From assembly GCA_947572385.1 (NCBI GenBank), contig CANPBX010000014.1, positions 1 through 55,845 on the forward strand: a DNA stretch of 55,845 bases. The letters are read 5' to 3'. Below the pieces are notes generated by a model that worked only from the letters and a program-made list of their open reading frames with translations, had not been told where the DNA came from and searched no databases. The stretch is from an uncultured Clostridia bacterium (GTDB lineage Bacteria > Bacillota > Clostridia > Oscillospirales > Acutalibacteraceae). This document shows positions 24,435 to 33,041 of this stretch, one piece after another (within the stretch, counting starts at the first letter, position 1; each line of letters begins with the position of its first letter). The translations under genes were made by a program, and so were the position numbers.

Positions 24435-25736
24435 CTATTTACTTCCAGGCATAAGCAGCGCTGTGCGGGCGAGAAAAACCCCATCCTTAGCCTCGGTATA
24501 GAGCTCGCTTTGATACCGGCGCGCTACCTTTTCCATTATCCATAAGCCGTATCCGTGTCCGTCTCCTTTGTGTGAAATGTACCGCACGCTGTCCCTGCCA
24601 GGGTCCGGGGCCTGTGAGTATGGATTTTTACCCTCGATGAACAGATATTTGCCCCGAACGTGCATAGTGATCTCTATCCACTTCTGCTGGTCCTGTGTAA
24701 GCAGCTCGACCGCTTCTAGGGCATTGCGCACAAGGTTGATTAGATAAGATGCCAGGTCTTCATCCAGTATAGAGACAGTTTCTGGAATAGTTACTTTACA
24801 GCGAAAGTCTATGTCAGATGCTTGGGCGCGTTCAGCTCCCTGAGCCAGAATGGCGTTGACTATTGGGTGATTCGCTATTTTTATTGGCACGATTTTCTCG
24901 GTTTGACGGGTGAGCAGTGCAAGGTATCTGTCCAGCCCATCGTAGTCCTTTTTCCAGCTTAGTGACTGGAGCACACTTAAATTGCCAAGCATATCATGCC
25001 GGGCCTGTATGATGGCGGCGCCGCTTTCCTGGATGATACGCAGATTTTCAAGCGCAAGCTGGCTTCGAGTGGAGAGCACCGCCATCTCCGTTCGTGTACG
25101 GTTGTCCACCATTTGCTGCCAGAGTGAACGTAAAATAGTTAGATATGTCAGAGGCATAAGTATTAGTACAAGCATTATGCGCATAAGGCCGATCTTGTCG
25201 GGCATAGGCGTGCCAACAGGTACAGAGGTCACAATGATCAGGAGGTAATATGTGCCGCCGATTGCCGCAAAGAGCCACCAGCCTTTATTAAGGTCTCTTT
25301 GCAGTTCTATATAAGGTATGCGCAGGTACTGCCAGATAAGCCACTCGACCAGAGGGAATAGGACGAGCCGGGATATGAACATGGCAACATATGTATCGCC
25401 GGTAAGACGGTCTAGGAAGTTGGTGATTTGCAGTATCCAGAAAGACAATGTATCGGTCAGGCAGAACAGGAAGAAAAACCGTCCGCCGCGGTGTTTGGAA
25501 AGTGCAAGGAAAATTATTGCAGAGGGGATAGTGCATGTAAAGAATGCGACACTCATGATAATGGCTGGCCCCTTCCATATCATCAGAAGCGCATTTGCAA
25601 TCATTATTGCCATGCAGCTGCCGAAGCTGATGACCATGGTCGTTTTCCAGGAGTATTTAGGCTCGAATAGCAGAAGGAACAGTATTATAACATGGAACAT
25701 GGACAGAAGAAAAGATATATCCCTTAGCAATGTCAT
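24435..25736 (-). CDS. GHKL-domain sensor histidine kinase (AgrC-like)
   Basis: 433-residue membrane kinase. I start at ATG 25736 (AAGGGG upstream, then a hydrophobic N-terminus MTLLRDISFLLSMFHVII); the open frame up to 25904 crosses the promoter. About six to seven hydrophobic segments fill residues 5-215, as in AgrC/CitA-type sensors of peptides. The phospho-acceptor His lies in IIQARHDMLGNLSVLQ (about 240-255), the N box is YLINLVRNALEAV, and the G box is GDGHGYGLWIMEKV near the end. Partner of the convergent LytTR regulator by proximity. Confidence 0.9.
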   Translation of the reverse strand: MTLLRDISFLLSMFHVIILFLLLFEPKYSWKTTMVISFGSCMAIMIANALLMIWKGPAIIMSVAFFTCTIPSAIIFLALSKHRGGRFFFLFCLTDTLSFWILQITNFLDRLTGDTYVAMFISRLVLFPLVEWLIWQYLRIPYIELQRDLNKGWWLFAAIGGTYYLLIIVTSVPVGTPMPDKIGLMRIMLVLILMPLTYLTILRSLWQQMVDNRTRTEMAVLSTRSQLALENLRIIQESGAAIIQARHDMLGNLSVLQSLSWKKDYDGLDRYLALLTRQTEKIVPIKIANHPIVNAILAQGAERAQASDIDFRCKVTIPETVSILDEDLASYLINLVRNALEAVELLTQDQQKWIEITMHVRGKYLFIEGKNPYSQAPDPGRDSVRYISHKGDGHGYGLWIMEKVARRYQSELYTEAKDGVFLARTALLMPGSK

Positions 25737-25794
25737 TATTTTGAACCCCTTTTCATCTTGCACATATATTGAGACTATGACCTTATTGTATACT

Positions 25795-25823
25795 ATAGTA
25801 ATAGCGCAGCCGGACGGTGTCAA
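25795..25823 (-). promoter_or_regulatory. Promoter for the sensor kinase
   Basis: Minus strand: TTGACA 25823-25818, 17-base spacer, TACTAT 25800-25795. Confidence 0.65.
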
Positions 25824-25875
25824 GTTTTTTATCTTCCCACTTAGGTTGATTTCCTGCCCACTTGGTAGAAACCTC

Positions 25876-25904
25876 TTGCATATTATCTCAATATATTGTA
25901 TCAT
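25876..25904 (+). promoter_or_regulatory. Probable promoter for the stand-alone receiver
   Basis: TTGCAT 25876-25881, 17-base spacer, TATCAT 25899-25904, about 40 bases before the gene; divergent from and close to the kinase promoter. Confidence 0.5.
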
Positions 25905-25945
25905 ATGTTAGCTAGAATGGAAAGTAATGAGCGGAGGGGATATAT

Positions 25946-26449
25946 ATGGGAGGCCCGGACATTAATGAGATTCTGGAATGCTCAGATGCCGGAGTATTGA
26001 GCATAGAGCCGGAGGAAGTCCGGGAGATACTGGAAACAGGGAGCCATGGAGGTACATGCAGGGAATTATCAGGTATGAATATCCTGGTAGTGGAGGACAA
26101 CGAGATAAACCGGGGAATGGTAAAAATCGTGTTGGAGAAAGCGGGAGCTTCAGTTGTACTGGCGAACGACGGAAGGGCTGGTGCGTACACATTTGCAGCG
26201 TCAAATGTGAATGCGTTTGATTGTGTGCTTATGGATTTGTGTATGCCGGTCATGTCGGGATTTGAGTCGGCAAGAACTATTCGGGGTATGGACAGACCTG
26301 ACGCCGGTACCGTACCAATTATTGCCCTGTCGTCAGATTCATCAGAGAGGGATGTGCAGAATGCAAAGGACTCCGGGATGAACGAGCATTTGGCAAAGCC
26401 GGTAGACATTGTGCGGCTGTACAGAACACTGCAGGACCTGAAAAAATAG
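25946..26449 (+). CDS. Stand-alone receiver (CheY-like) protein
   Basis: 167 residues: an N-terminal extension of about 43 residues of no known fold, then one receiver domain (MNILVVEDNEINRGMVKIVL, residues 44-63). Acidic pair ED at 50-51, phospho-acceptor Asp97 in CVLMDLCMPVMSG, Ser/Thr switch region ALSSD, and Lys in HLAKPVD are all present. There is no output domain. The sequence looks like the receiver of a hybrid kinase; a good site (GGAGGGG) argues that it is a real gene, not a fragment. Divergent from the kinase gene. Confidence 0.85.
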   Translation: MGGPDINEILECSDAGVLSIEPEEVREILETGSHGGTCRELSGMNILVVEDNEINRGMVKIVLEKAGASVVLANDGRAGAYTFAASNVNAFDCVLMDLCMPVMSGFESARTIRGMDRPDAGTVPIIALSSDSSERDVQNAKDSGMNEHLAKPVDIVRLYRTLQDLKK

Positions 26450-26596
26450 GTGGTGGAACTTATAATTTTTTGACTTTATTGTAAGAAAAATTGTCAGGTT
26501 CTCAGCTTTACACCCTCGGTCGATTATCATATATTGATCTTATATCTCACAGATCGGGAATAGATCAGTTACTTAATGCGATTTAAAGAAAAACTC

Positions 26597-26625
26597 TTGC
26601 AATCAGATACAAAACAGAGTATAAT
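26597..26625 (+). promoter_or_regulatory. Promoter probably driving the surface-protein locus
   Basis: TTGCAA 26597-26602, 17-base spacer, perfect TATAAT 26620-26625, 24 bases before the signal peptidase gene. Just upstream, TGATCT (26535-26540) and AGATCA (about 26561-26566) form an inverted repeat that could be an operator. I find no comparable promoter in the next 20 kb, so this may serve most of the locus. Confidence 0.7.
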
Positions 26626-26649
26626 ATCTGATAAGAGGGGAGATGAACG

Positions 26650-27297
26650 ATGAACGAGGTGCCACACCAGAACACCACCGGCTTGGAGCCTACGGCGGAC
26701 AAAGCTGTAGATATTGTGGAAGTGAAGCCCACACTTGAGCAGCTGGAGCGTGAGCTTAAGTTCGAGCAGAAGAAGCATTTCTGGACTGGAGTGGCGAGGA
26801 ATACGCTCTTTTTCTTGGCTGTCGTATCTGCGGCGGTTGTTATCCTTGTAGTCTTTTTGTTCCCGGTTGTACAGCTTGAGGGCACGTCTATGGCGCCCAC
26901 GCTGCAAAACGGGGACGTGATAGTTTCAGTCAGTGGGGTGAAGATATCTTCAGGTGATATAATAGCCTTTTACCATAACAATACGATTTTTGTAAAGAGG
27001 GTAGTTGCCGTTGGAGGCGATACGGTCAATATCGACAGCGACGGCATAGTTTATGTTAATGATGTACCTTTGAATGAGCCTTACTTGGAGGAAAAGGCTA
27101 AGGGCAGCTGCGACATACCGTTGCCATACCAGGTACCAATAGACCAGTATTTTGTGTTGGGTGACCACCGCTCTGCTAGCATAGACAGCCGCCATGCTGC
27201 GGTTGGATGTGTGGGAGCGGACATGGTGCTGGGCCGGGTGGCGTGCCGCATATGGCCGCTAAACCGGGCCGGACTGTTTATAGACGAGACAAAATGA
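26650..27297 (+). CDS. lepB: Signal peptidase I (active type), first gene of the surface locus
   Basis: 215-residue type I signal peptidase, cleaving secretory signal peptides at the outer membrane face. An unusual 45-residue acidic cytoplasmic N-terminus precedes one membrane segment (about 51-75). Catalytic Ser80 lies in GTSMAPTLQNGD and Lys116 in FVKRVVAVGGD; GDHRSASIDSR completes the fold. It is closely related in layout to the Ser-less protein at 33042-33623. First gene after the promoter at 26597, 57 bases before the adhesin gene. Confidence 0.94.
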   Translation: MNEVPHQNTTGLEPTADKAVDIVEVKPTLEQLERELKFEQKKHFWTGVARNTLFFLAVVSAAVVILVVFLFPVVQLEGTSMAPTLQNGDVIVSVSGVKISSGDIIAFYHNNTIFVKRVVAVGGDTVNIDSDGIVYVNDVPLNEPYLEEKAKGSCDIPLPYQVPIDQYFVLGDHRSASIDSRHAAVGCVGADMVLGRVACRIWPLNRAGLFIDETK

Positions 27298-27353
27298 TAC
27301 CGATGCAGGCAGGAGGCCTGTTACGGATTTATAGGATATAAGGAGGCAGTATT

Positions 27354-30300
27354 ATGGAATCTCCCAATAGACAGGCAATAAGATTGCTGCGGGAGCAGAG
27401 AAAACGGAAGAAAAGAATAGCGGCGTTTCTATGCATGGCTGGCGTAGTGGTGGTAGGTACTGTGATGGCCCTGCGCATGAGTGGCCGCGCGATGAATAAT
27501 ATGGCGCTGGACTGTGTGCTTACCCACGATCTGCCGCACCAGCATAGTGAGAACTGCTACTACACTCCTCCTGAAGATGGAGCGCAGAAGGTTTTAGTTT
27601 GTGGCACGGCGGACTTTGTGATGCATAAGCATGATGAGGAGAACTGCCATGACAAAGATGGTAATCTGGTCTGCATGCTTCCGGAAATCGAGGAACATAT
27701 ACACACGACAGAGTGCTATCAGAGCCAGCAGGTACTTATCTGTGAGATGCAGGAGGGTGCTGGAGGGCATATCCACTCTGATATGTGTTATGTGACAGAC
27801 TATTCTGCGGAGCCGCTTTGTGGTATCAAGGAAAGTGATGGCCATACTCACGACCAGGAAACCTGCTATGACGAGAGCGGAGGGTTAGTCTGCGAACTTG
27901 AGGAGGCTGCGGCGCATATACATGATGACGGTTGCTATCCAAATAAGCTGGACTGTGGTATGAACGAGGGCGATGGAGCACACACGCACTCGGATGCGTG
28001 CTATAGCACGGAGGACATTCTTGCCTGCGGCAAGAATGATGTTCATCTGCACAGCCACACTGAGGAATGCTATCTGCATACAGTAGACCAGCTTGACGAG
28101 GCACAGGTGCAGGAGCTTTCATCGAAAGGTATAGATGTATCTCAAATAGCTTTTGCCAGCTCGCAGGAAGCCCCGGCAGAAGAAAACCGTGTACAGGCGG
28201 CCGATGGTATGCCTGTGTTGAAGTGCGGTCAGCTGCAGGTATTGGAGCATGTTCACGGCGAGGACTGCTATAGGGCAGTCGGTGTTGAAGGCGATATGCT
28301 GTCTGACTTGGAGAGCAGCGGTGAGGGGGCGGAAATGCCCGGACAGAGGACTGCCACCTATCAGGACGGTACTCTCAGGGCTACGGCAATATATAATGGC
28401 GCAGATCTCCCGGAGAATGCCAGGGTCAATGTGGAACGTGTGGACGAGAATGAAAACCTGCCGGAGAAGCAGGAGCAGTTCGCTGAGCTGATGCAGGATG
28501 AGGAGCTCAAGCTGAGTGCATTGTTAAAGGTCACTGTTTCTGGCATTGACGACATCTCGGTATTGTCTGAGCCGATCAAGCTGACTATTGAGCCTGCGGA
28601 GCAGGGTAAGGTTACAGCTATGGCTTGGTGCGGCAGTGCGGGCGGCACTGAAGCTGAAGGAATTTATGTGCAGAGTGAGAAGGAGATCAGGCTTCTGGAT
28701 GTGGCTGAACAGGATGGCAAAACTGTTGCCGTTGAGGTTTCTCCTGAGGCAGTGGTCGGCTTTGCCGTGCTCCAAAATAAGGAGGACAGTAACGAGAGCA
28801 AGGCTGACGACAACGGAGCTGATGATAACCAGAGCCAGGATACAAACAATACTGAAGTAAAAACTGTACTGAGCATTTCTCAGGACTTCGAGTATGAAGA
28901 TGAAGATTATATGATGGTCTTCCATATAAACGGTATAGCCCGCCCCAAGGAGACAACAGGGCGGCAGGAGGAAACTTCGGAGCCAAGGGAAGATGGAGAA
29001 CAGGCTGGGGAGGAAGTTGAGGACAAAAAAACCACGGAGGATGATCCACAGCCGGATATTGATGCGCTCGATGAAGTGACAGACGAAAATGATACTGAGA
29101 ATGAGCCTTACAATATGAGTGATGAAGAGAGGGCTGACTCAGGAGTCTTCTTCACTGGAAGTGCTGACGAGCCTGAAGCTACGCCAGAGCCTGTCCTGAC
29201 CCCGGAGCCTGTGGCAGAGCCTGAGCCCATAGTTCAGCCTGTATGGACTGATGGGCCGGTGGAGGAAACTGTAACTATCGCCGGAGACGTGCTGCCCGCC
29301 AACGTGTTGGATGACCCGGAGAATCCTCTCGGGCTGATGGTAGAGCAGTTGGGGGAAGATACGCCGGAGTATAATACTTATGCGGATTCTATACACTCTG
29401 ACAACACAGATAACGAACTTCCAGAGCTTAGGGTGGTCTCATATGGCTTGTATTATAAAGGCTCCGAGCTGGACTTAACACAGTGTGCTGTTGAGGTGAA
29501 TGTCACCGCTAAAAAGCGGCTTATTGACGCTGCTGTAGAGCTTGAGGAGGAGCGGAGCTCTGAAGCCGCAGACGAGTCTGGTTCCGTTAAAATTGCTATG
29601 GCTGCGCTTGTATCAGTTGACAGCCAGAAGGCCTCAGCAGAAGAAACTGAAGAAGATGAGATATATTCTATGCCTATAGATGGGGCCTATGAAGTCTCAG
29701 ACTCTGAGGACTCAGAAGCAGATGTCATAGATTTTGTAAAGGAGCAGATAAAAGAGGGCAGCGCGGTTGACGTTGGCTCGGCTGATACAGTGGACGAGGA
29801 CGGCGCCGCAATAAGTGCGGTTATAAAGGACGCAGGCAGTGAGGGCCCGCCGGCGTTCGGTATGACTGTTGTCACGGCAGAAAACCCGAATTTTACTGTG
29901 CAATATTATGCGTGGCTGGATAAGGCGAGGATTGGTGATGCCGGTACGTTGGATATCATTGATACTACTGGCGGAGAACTTCCCCAAAATGGTACAACGC
30001 CAGCAACATCAAAGTTGACCATTGACCCTGATGGAAGTGTAGCCACTGATAAAACGATGATGCAGATCTATACTGATGAGTCGACATCATATTTTAAGAG
30101 GCCAAATCTAGATTATTTTGCGCCGAAGGGCAGTGCTGCCGATAACTATGATATTAAGCAGATATGGGTGCTAAGAGATGAATTCAAGAATAGGTATAGC
30201 GAGGAGAGTTTCAAAAAAATTGTTGATGGCGCTAATGACATAAACATGTATTGGACCACTTACGGTCAGGCCTGTGGTGAGGGTGCAGATGCTTTTACGC

Positions 30301-32060
30301 CAGGAAATATTATGGATGCGAGCCAGTTGAAATTTACTAACCGTCCAGAAACTGCGGAACTGTATCATAATTACTTGTATATTACCTCTAACGATGTTAT
30401 TCGTTTGGTGTATGAGCCCAAAAGAGATGAAACTATTACAGTAGATGCTGATTTCTTTGACTATGATATCAGTGATGGATATGAGGAAACTGATGGAGTA
30501 AAAACAATGAAAGGCACAAAAAGTAATGGCATAAATAGCAAAGATAACTATACAGGAGATGGTAAAAAATATGCGTTCGGCAACGGAAATACAGGTACAG
30601 ATTATGGGGACTTAAAATGGAATGAAAACTATCTAAATAAGGCAAATAAGGAAGGAACTACTGAGAGAAGCTTTAAGGGCTGTACGTTTGGTCTGGTGAA
30701 AGGTTTGGAAGTTCTTAAAGGGGCAACAAGGCCTACGCCAGTGTTTGCAGACGGAGTAAGCGCCCCCAATTTGTTTGGAGAGACAACGGTTAAGGGAAAG
30801 ACAGATTATGAAGGTACGCTGACTTTTAATAAAGTTGGCGACACTCACACGCTTTCTATAGCGTCAGTGGTGAATTTGGGAACAATGGACAAATTAGAAA
30901 TGTTAGGCCACCCTCAACCAAAGTACACAAATATTTGGACTAATAATTTTTGGCCGATGGACAATATCACGGATCCTTCCGGCAAGCAGGACTTCATGTT
31001 TGGAAGCAATAGTTCTAATCAGAAATGGGAGTCTAGCAAAGATGGGAATAAGGGGCAACTTCCTCCCAGCGACGATGGCCGAGACCACAACGCTTACTTC
31101 GGTATGCACTTTGCCATTGAATTTGAGCTAACCGAGGCGTACAGAGGCCCGCTGGAGTATATTTTCTTCGGAGACGATGACATGTGGGTGTTCCTCACGC
31201 CTGTAAACGGTGAGGAGGCGGCATTCGGATACTCTCGGCTTATCTGTGATATCGGCGGCGTGCACTCGTCAGTTGGCGAGATGGTAAATTTGTGGGATTA
31301 TGTAGAAGAAGGAATAGCCCAGAAGTACCGGCTTGATTTCTATTATACTGAAAGAGGCGCGTCCGGCTCTACTTGTTGGATGCAGTATACGCTGCCGTCA
31401 GTGCGCGGGATCGATGGTACGAGAACAGAAGAGGATTACCGCACCCTGTCATTTGGCAAGGAGGTTAAAAAGCAGACCATAGATGGCGGGCTTTCGGATG
31501 AAACTGTTGATTTTGATACTGAAGAAAAGTTCCTTTTCAAGCTCACGCTGAAAGATGAGAACAATGATGAGTTGCGGGATAACTTTAGGTATGAAAAGTA
31601 CGATGAGAAAGGTAATATCGAGAAGCCTAATAATGAGGAAGATGGTTACCTTGACAGCAGAGTGCTGTATGACGGAGCGTATTTTGTTCTTGGGAAGGGT
31701 GAGAGGATAGAGATACAATATCTGCCTGTTGGAACAAAGTATACTATAGAGGAATGCGGCGTGTTTGATAGGGTAGAGGAAAGTGAAGATGGCACCAAGA
31801 TCGAATATATTGTTAAGAAAAAGGATGAACAGAAGTATGACTATATAGTTTCTGCAGACCCGGACGGTGGACGACTGAATGGCAGTGTTTATTCAGGTGA
31901 GATAAACGAAAATCAGACGGCAAATTTGAAGTTCATCAATACCTTTAAAGAGTTCCGTTTACCTGAAACCGGTGGTGTAAGCACATGGGGCTTAACAGGC
32001 GCGGGTGCTGTAATGTTCCTGGCGGCAGGGTGCCTGGTACGGCGCAGGCGCAGGAAATAG
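27354..32060 (+). CDS. Giant LPETG-anchored adhesin / pilus tip protein with HxH-C repeats
   Basis: 1568-residue cell wall protein. In order: very basic N-terminus and one membrane/signal segment (about 10-41); nine HxH...C(Y/H) repeats (62-306); a small beta-rich part (about 350-480); a long acidic, Pro/Glu-rich stretch (about 480-650); further unassigned modules; a fibro-slime/PA14-like domain (about 1240-1355; hallmark FFGDDDMWVF and CDIGGVHSSVGEM); a Cna-B/DUF7601-like domain with a TIEECG E-box-like strand; then LPETG (31959-31973), a membrane span and RRRRRK. GGAGG precedes ATG 27354. Bases 29.9-31.0 kb are more AT-rich than the rest. I infer a pilus tip or ancillary adhesin for a sortase in this locus. 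Confidence 0.9.
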   Translation: MESPNRQAIRLLREQRKRKKRIAAFLCMAGVVVVGTVMALRMSGRAMNNMALDCVLTHDLPHQHSENCYYTPPEDGAQKVLVCGTADFVMHKHDEENCHDKDGNLVCMLPEIEEHIHTTECYQSQQVLICEMQEGAGGHIHSDMCYVTDYSAEPLCGIKESDGHTHDQETCYDESGGLVCELEEAAAHIHDDGCYPNKLDCGMNEGDGAHTHSDACYSTEDILACGKNDVHLHSHTEECYLHTVDQLDEAQVQELSSKGIDVSQIAFASSQEAPAEENRVQAADGMPVLKCGQLQVLEHVHGEDCYRAVGVEGDMLSDLESSGEGAEMPGQRTATYQDGTLRATAIYNGADLPENARVNVERVDENENLPEKQEQFAELMQDEELKLSALLKVTVSGIDDISVLSEPIKLTIEPAEQGKVTAMAWCGSAGGTEAEGIYVQSEKEIRLLDVAEQDGKTVAVEVSPEAVVGFAVLQNKEDSNESKADDNGADDNQSQDTNNTEVKTVLSISQDFEYEDEDYMMVFHINGIARPKETTGRQEETSEPREDGEQAGEEVEDKKTTEDDPQPDIDALDEVTDENDTENEPYNMSDEERADSGVFFTGSADEPEATPEPVLTPEPVAEPEPIVQPVWTDGPVEETVTIAGDVLPANVLDDPENPLGLMVEQLGEDTPEYNTYADSIHSDNTDNELPELRVVSYGLYYKGSELDLTQCAVEVNVTAKKRLIDAAVELEEERSSEAADESGSVKIAMAALVSVDSQKASAEETEEDEIYSMPIDGAYEVSDSEDSEADVIDFVKEQIKEGSAVDVGSADTVDEDGAAISAVIKDAGSEGPPAFGMTVVTAENPNFTVQYYAWLDKARIGDAGTLDIIDTTGGELPQNGTTPATSKLTIDPDGSVATDKTMMQIYTDESTSYFKRPNLDYFAPKGSAADNYDIKQIWVLRDEFKNRYSEESFKKIVDGANDINMYWTTYGQACGEGADAFTPGNIMDASQLKFTNRPETAELYHNYLYITSNDVIRLVYEPKRDETITVDADFFDYDISDGYEETDGVKTMKGTKSNGINSKDNYTGDGKKYAFGNGNTGTDYGDLKWNENYLNKANKEGTTERSFKGCTFGLVKGLEVLKGATRPTPVFADGVSAPNLFGETTVKGKTDYEGTLTFNKVGDTHTLSIASVVNLGTMDKLEMLGHPQPKYTNIWTNNFWPMDNITDPSGKQDFMFGSNSSNQKWESSKDGNKGQLPPSDDGRDHNAYFGMHFAIEFELTEAYRGPLEYIFFGDDDMWVFLTPVNGEEAAFGYSRLICDIGGVHSSVGEMVNLWDYVEEGIAQKYRLDFYYTERGASGSTCWMQYTLPSVRGIDGTRTEEDYRTLSFGKEVKKQTIDGGLSDETVDFDTEEKFLFKLTLKDENNDELRDNFRYEKYDEKGNIEKPNNEEDGYLDSRVLYDGAYFVLGKGERIEIQYLPVGTKYTIEECGVFDRVEESEDGTKIEYIVKKKDEQKYDYIVSADPDGGRLNGSVYSGEINENQTANLKFINTFKEFRLPETGGVSTWGLTGAGAVMFLAAGCLVRRRRRK
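27537..28271 (+). repeat. Nine HxH-x(2-4)-C(Y/H) repeats in the adhesin
   Basis: Protein repeat: each unit of about 20-35 residues has HxH, two to four residues, Cys-Tyr (or Cys-His), and in most units another Cys 6-11 residues on (for example HKHDEENCHDKDGNLVC, HTHDQETCYDESGGLVC). Units start near residues 62, 91, 125, 139, 164, 188, 210, 233 and 299. The spacing of His and Cys suggests metal binding, which is inference. Confidence 0.85.
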
Positions 32061-32094
32061 ACAAACACAGAGATAACGGAAAGGGGGTGGCTTG

Positions 32095-33030
32095 TTGACA
32101 GATAAAGAACTCCACAAACTTGGGCGCAGGGAGCTTTTACAGCTTATGCTTGCGCAGGGCAGGGAAGCCGAAAAGGCAAAGCAGGAACTGACCGAGGTTC
32201 AGGACAAACTGCAGCAGCTTGAGGAGAGCTATGAGCGGCTGAAACGCCGTCTTGACGACAAGGATACGCAGATACATAAGCTGCGCGCCGCCTTGCAGTC
32301 TGCTCAAGGCGGCGCAGTGAGGGCTGACGGAGCAGGGGCTGCGGTAGCTGCAGTGCCGGTCCCTGATGATTACTATGCCCCTCCGCCGCCAGTACAGCAG
32401 CAGCCAACGGCTCCAGCTCCACGCGCTGCACCCCCGGCAGCCCAGATCCCTCCTGTACAGCAGCCTGTCAGGACTGCGCCGCAGCCTCAGCCACGGCATG
32501 GGGACGCGGGATATACCGGCGGCCATGCGGCGGGGGAGGCGTCGGTTACCGGAAGGCATACACGCAGGGAACAGGAATACTACGATTATCTGTTTGGGCC
32601 AGTGCAGAACCAGGGCCCTCAGGCCCAGCAGCCAAAGAGGGAGCGTCCAAGGCCCCAGGCACCGCCGCAGACTTACCGACAGCCGCAGGCCTACAGAGAG
32701 CCCCCTCCCCCTTACCGGGAGCCTCAGCACTTTAGAGAGCAGCCGCCGATGCCTGCGGGCCAGTGGGACCAGCCGCAGTATATGAAGGAGCAGCCTCACG
32801 CCTACTATAACGAGCCGCAGTATAGATACGCGGCCTATGCAAGGGAGCAGCAGCCGCCTGTCCCGGCCGTACCGGAGCCATCGTACCCGGCGTACCCGCC
32901 GCAGAGCCCGGATGAATTTATCCCGGCCCCAGAGGTCCCGCCGGAGAACAGTATGCAGATGCTCAATGCCGTAGAGATAGTCGATGGCAGGCCGGTGTCC
33001 CAGAGCCAGGTGCTGCGGCCCAAGCGCTGA
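32095..33030 (+). CDS. Coiled-coil, proline-rich protein of the pilus locus, unknown function
   Basis: About 311 residues, no signal peptide or membrane segment. Residues 1-70 are a charged coiled coil (RRELLQLMLAQGREAEKAKQ... LEESYERLKRRLDDKDTQIH); residues 85-290 are very rich in Pro, Gln, Tyr and Ala (repeated YREP/QP patches). Starts with TTG, either 32092 or 32095; I prefer 32095 for the 7-8 base distance from AGGGGGTGG. It sits between the adhesin and the Ser-less peptidase-like gene, so it is likely a cytoplasmic accessory of surface-protein assembly, but I do not recognise its function. Confidence 0.75.
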   Translation: MTDKELHKLGRRELLQLMLAQGREAEKAKQELTEVQDKLQQLEESYERLKRRLDDKDTQIHKLRAALQSAQGGAVRADGAGAAVAAVPVPDDYYAPPPPVQQQPTAPAPRAAPPAAQIPPVQQPVRTAPQPQPRHGDAGYTGGHAAGEASVTGRHTRREQEYYDYLFGPVQNQGPQAQQPKRERPRPQAPPQTYRQPQAYREPPPPYREPQHFREQPPMPAGQWDQPQYMKEQPHAYYNEPQYRYAAYAREQQPPVPAVPEPSYPAYPPQSPDEFIPAPEVPPENSMQMLNAVEIVDGRPVSQSQVLRPKR

Positions 33031-33041
33031 CAGGAGTGCTG

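Noticed and set aside
25946-26449. Stand-alone receiver as a broken fragment of a hybrid kinase.
   Set aside because: All receiver residues are intact and it has its own promoter and ribosome site; no kinase remnant is found upstream.
27537-28271. CRISPR-like or DNA-level tandem repeat.
   Set aside because: The repeats are in protein motifs with diverged DNA; unit lengths vary and the reading frame is continuous. No CRISPR array or cas gene was seen anywhere in the window.
32137-32799. Minus-strand 220-codon open frame in the proline-rich gene.
   Set aside because: Leu/Arg-rich shadow of a low-complexity Pro/Gln region; the plus-strand frame has the ribosome site and operon position.
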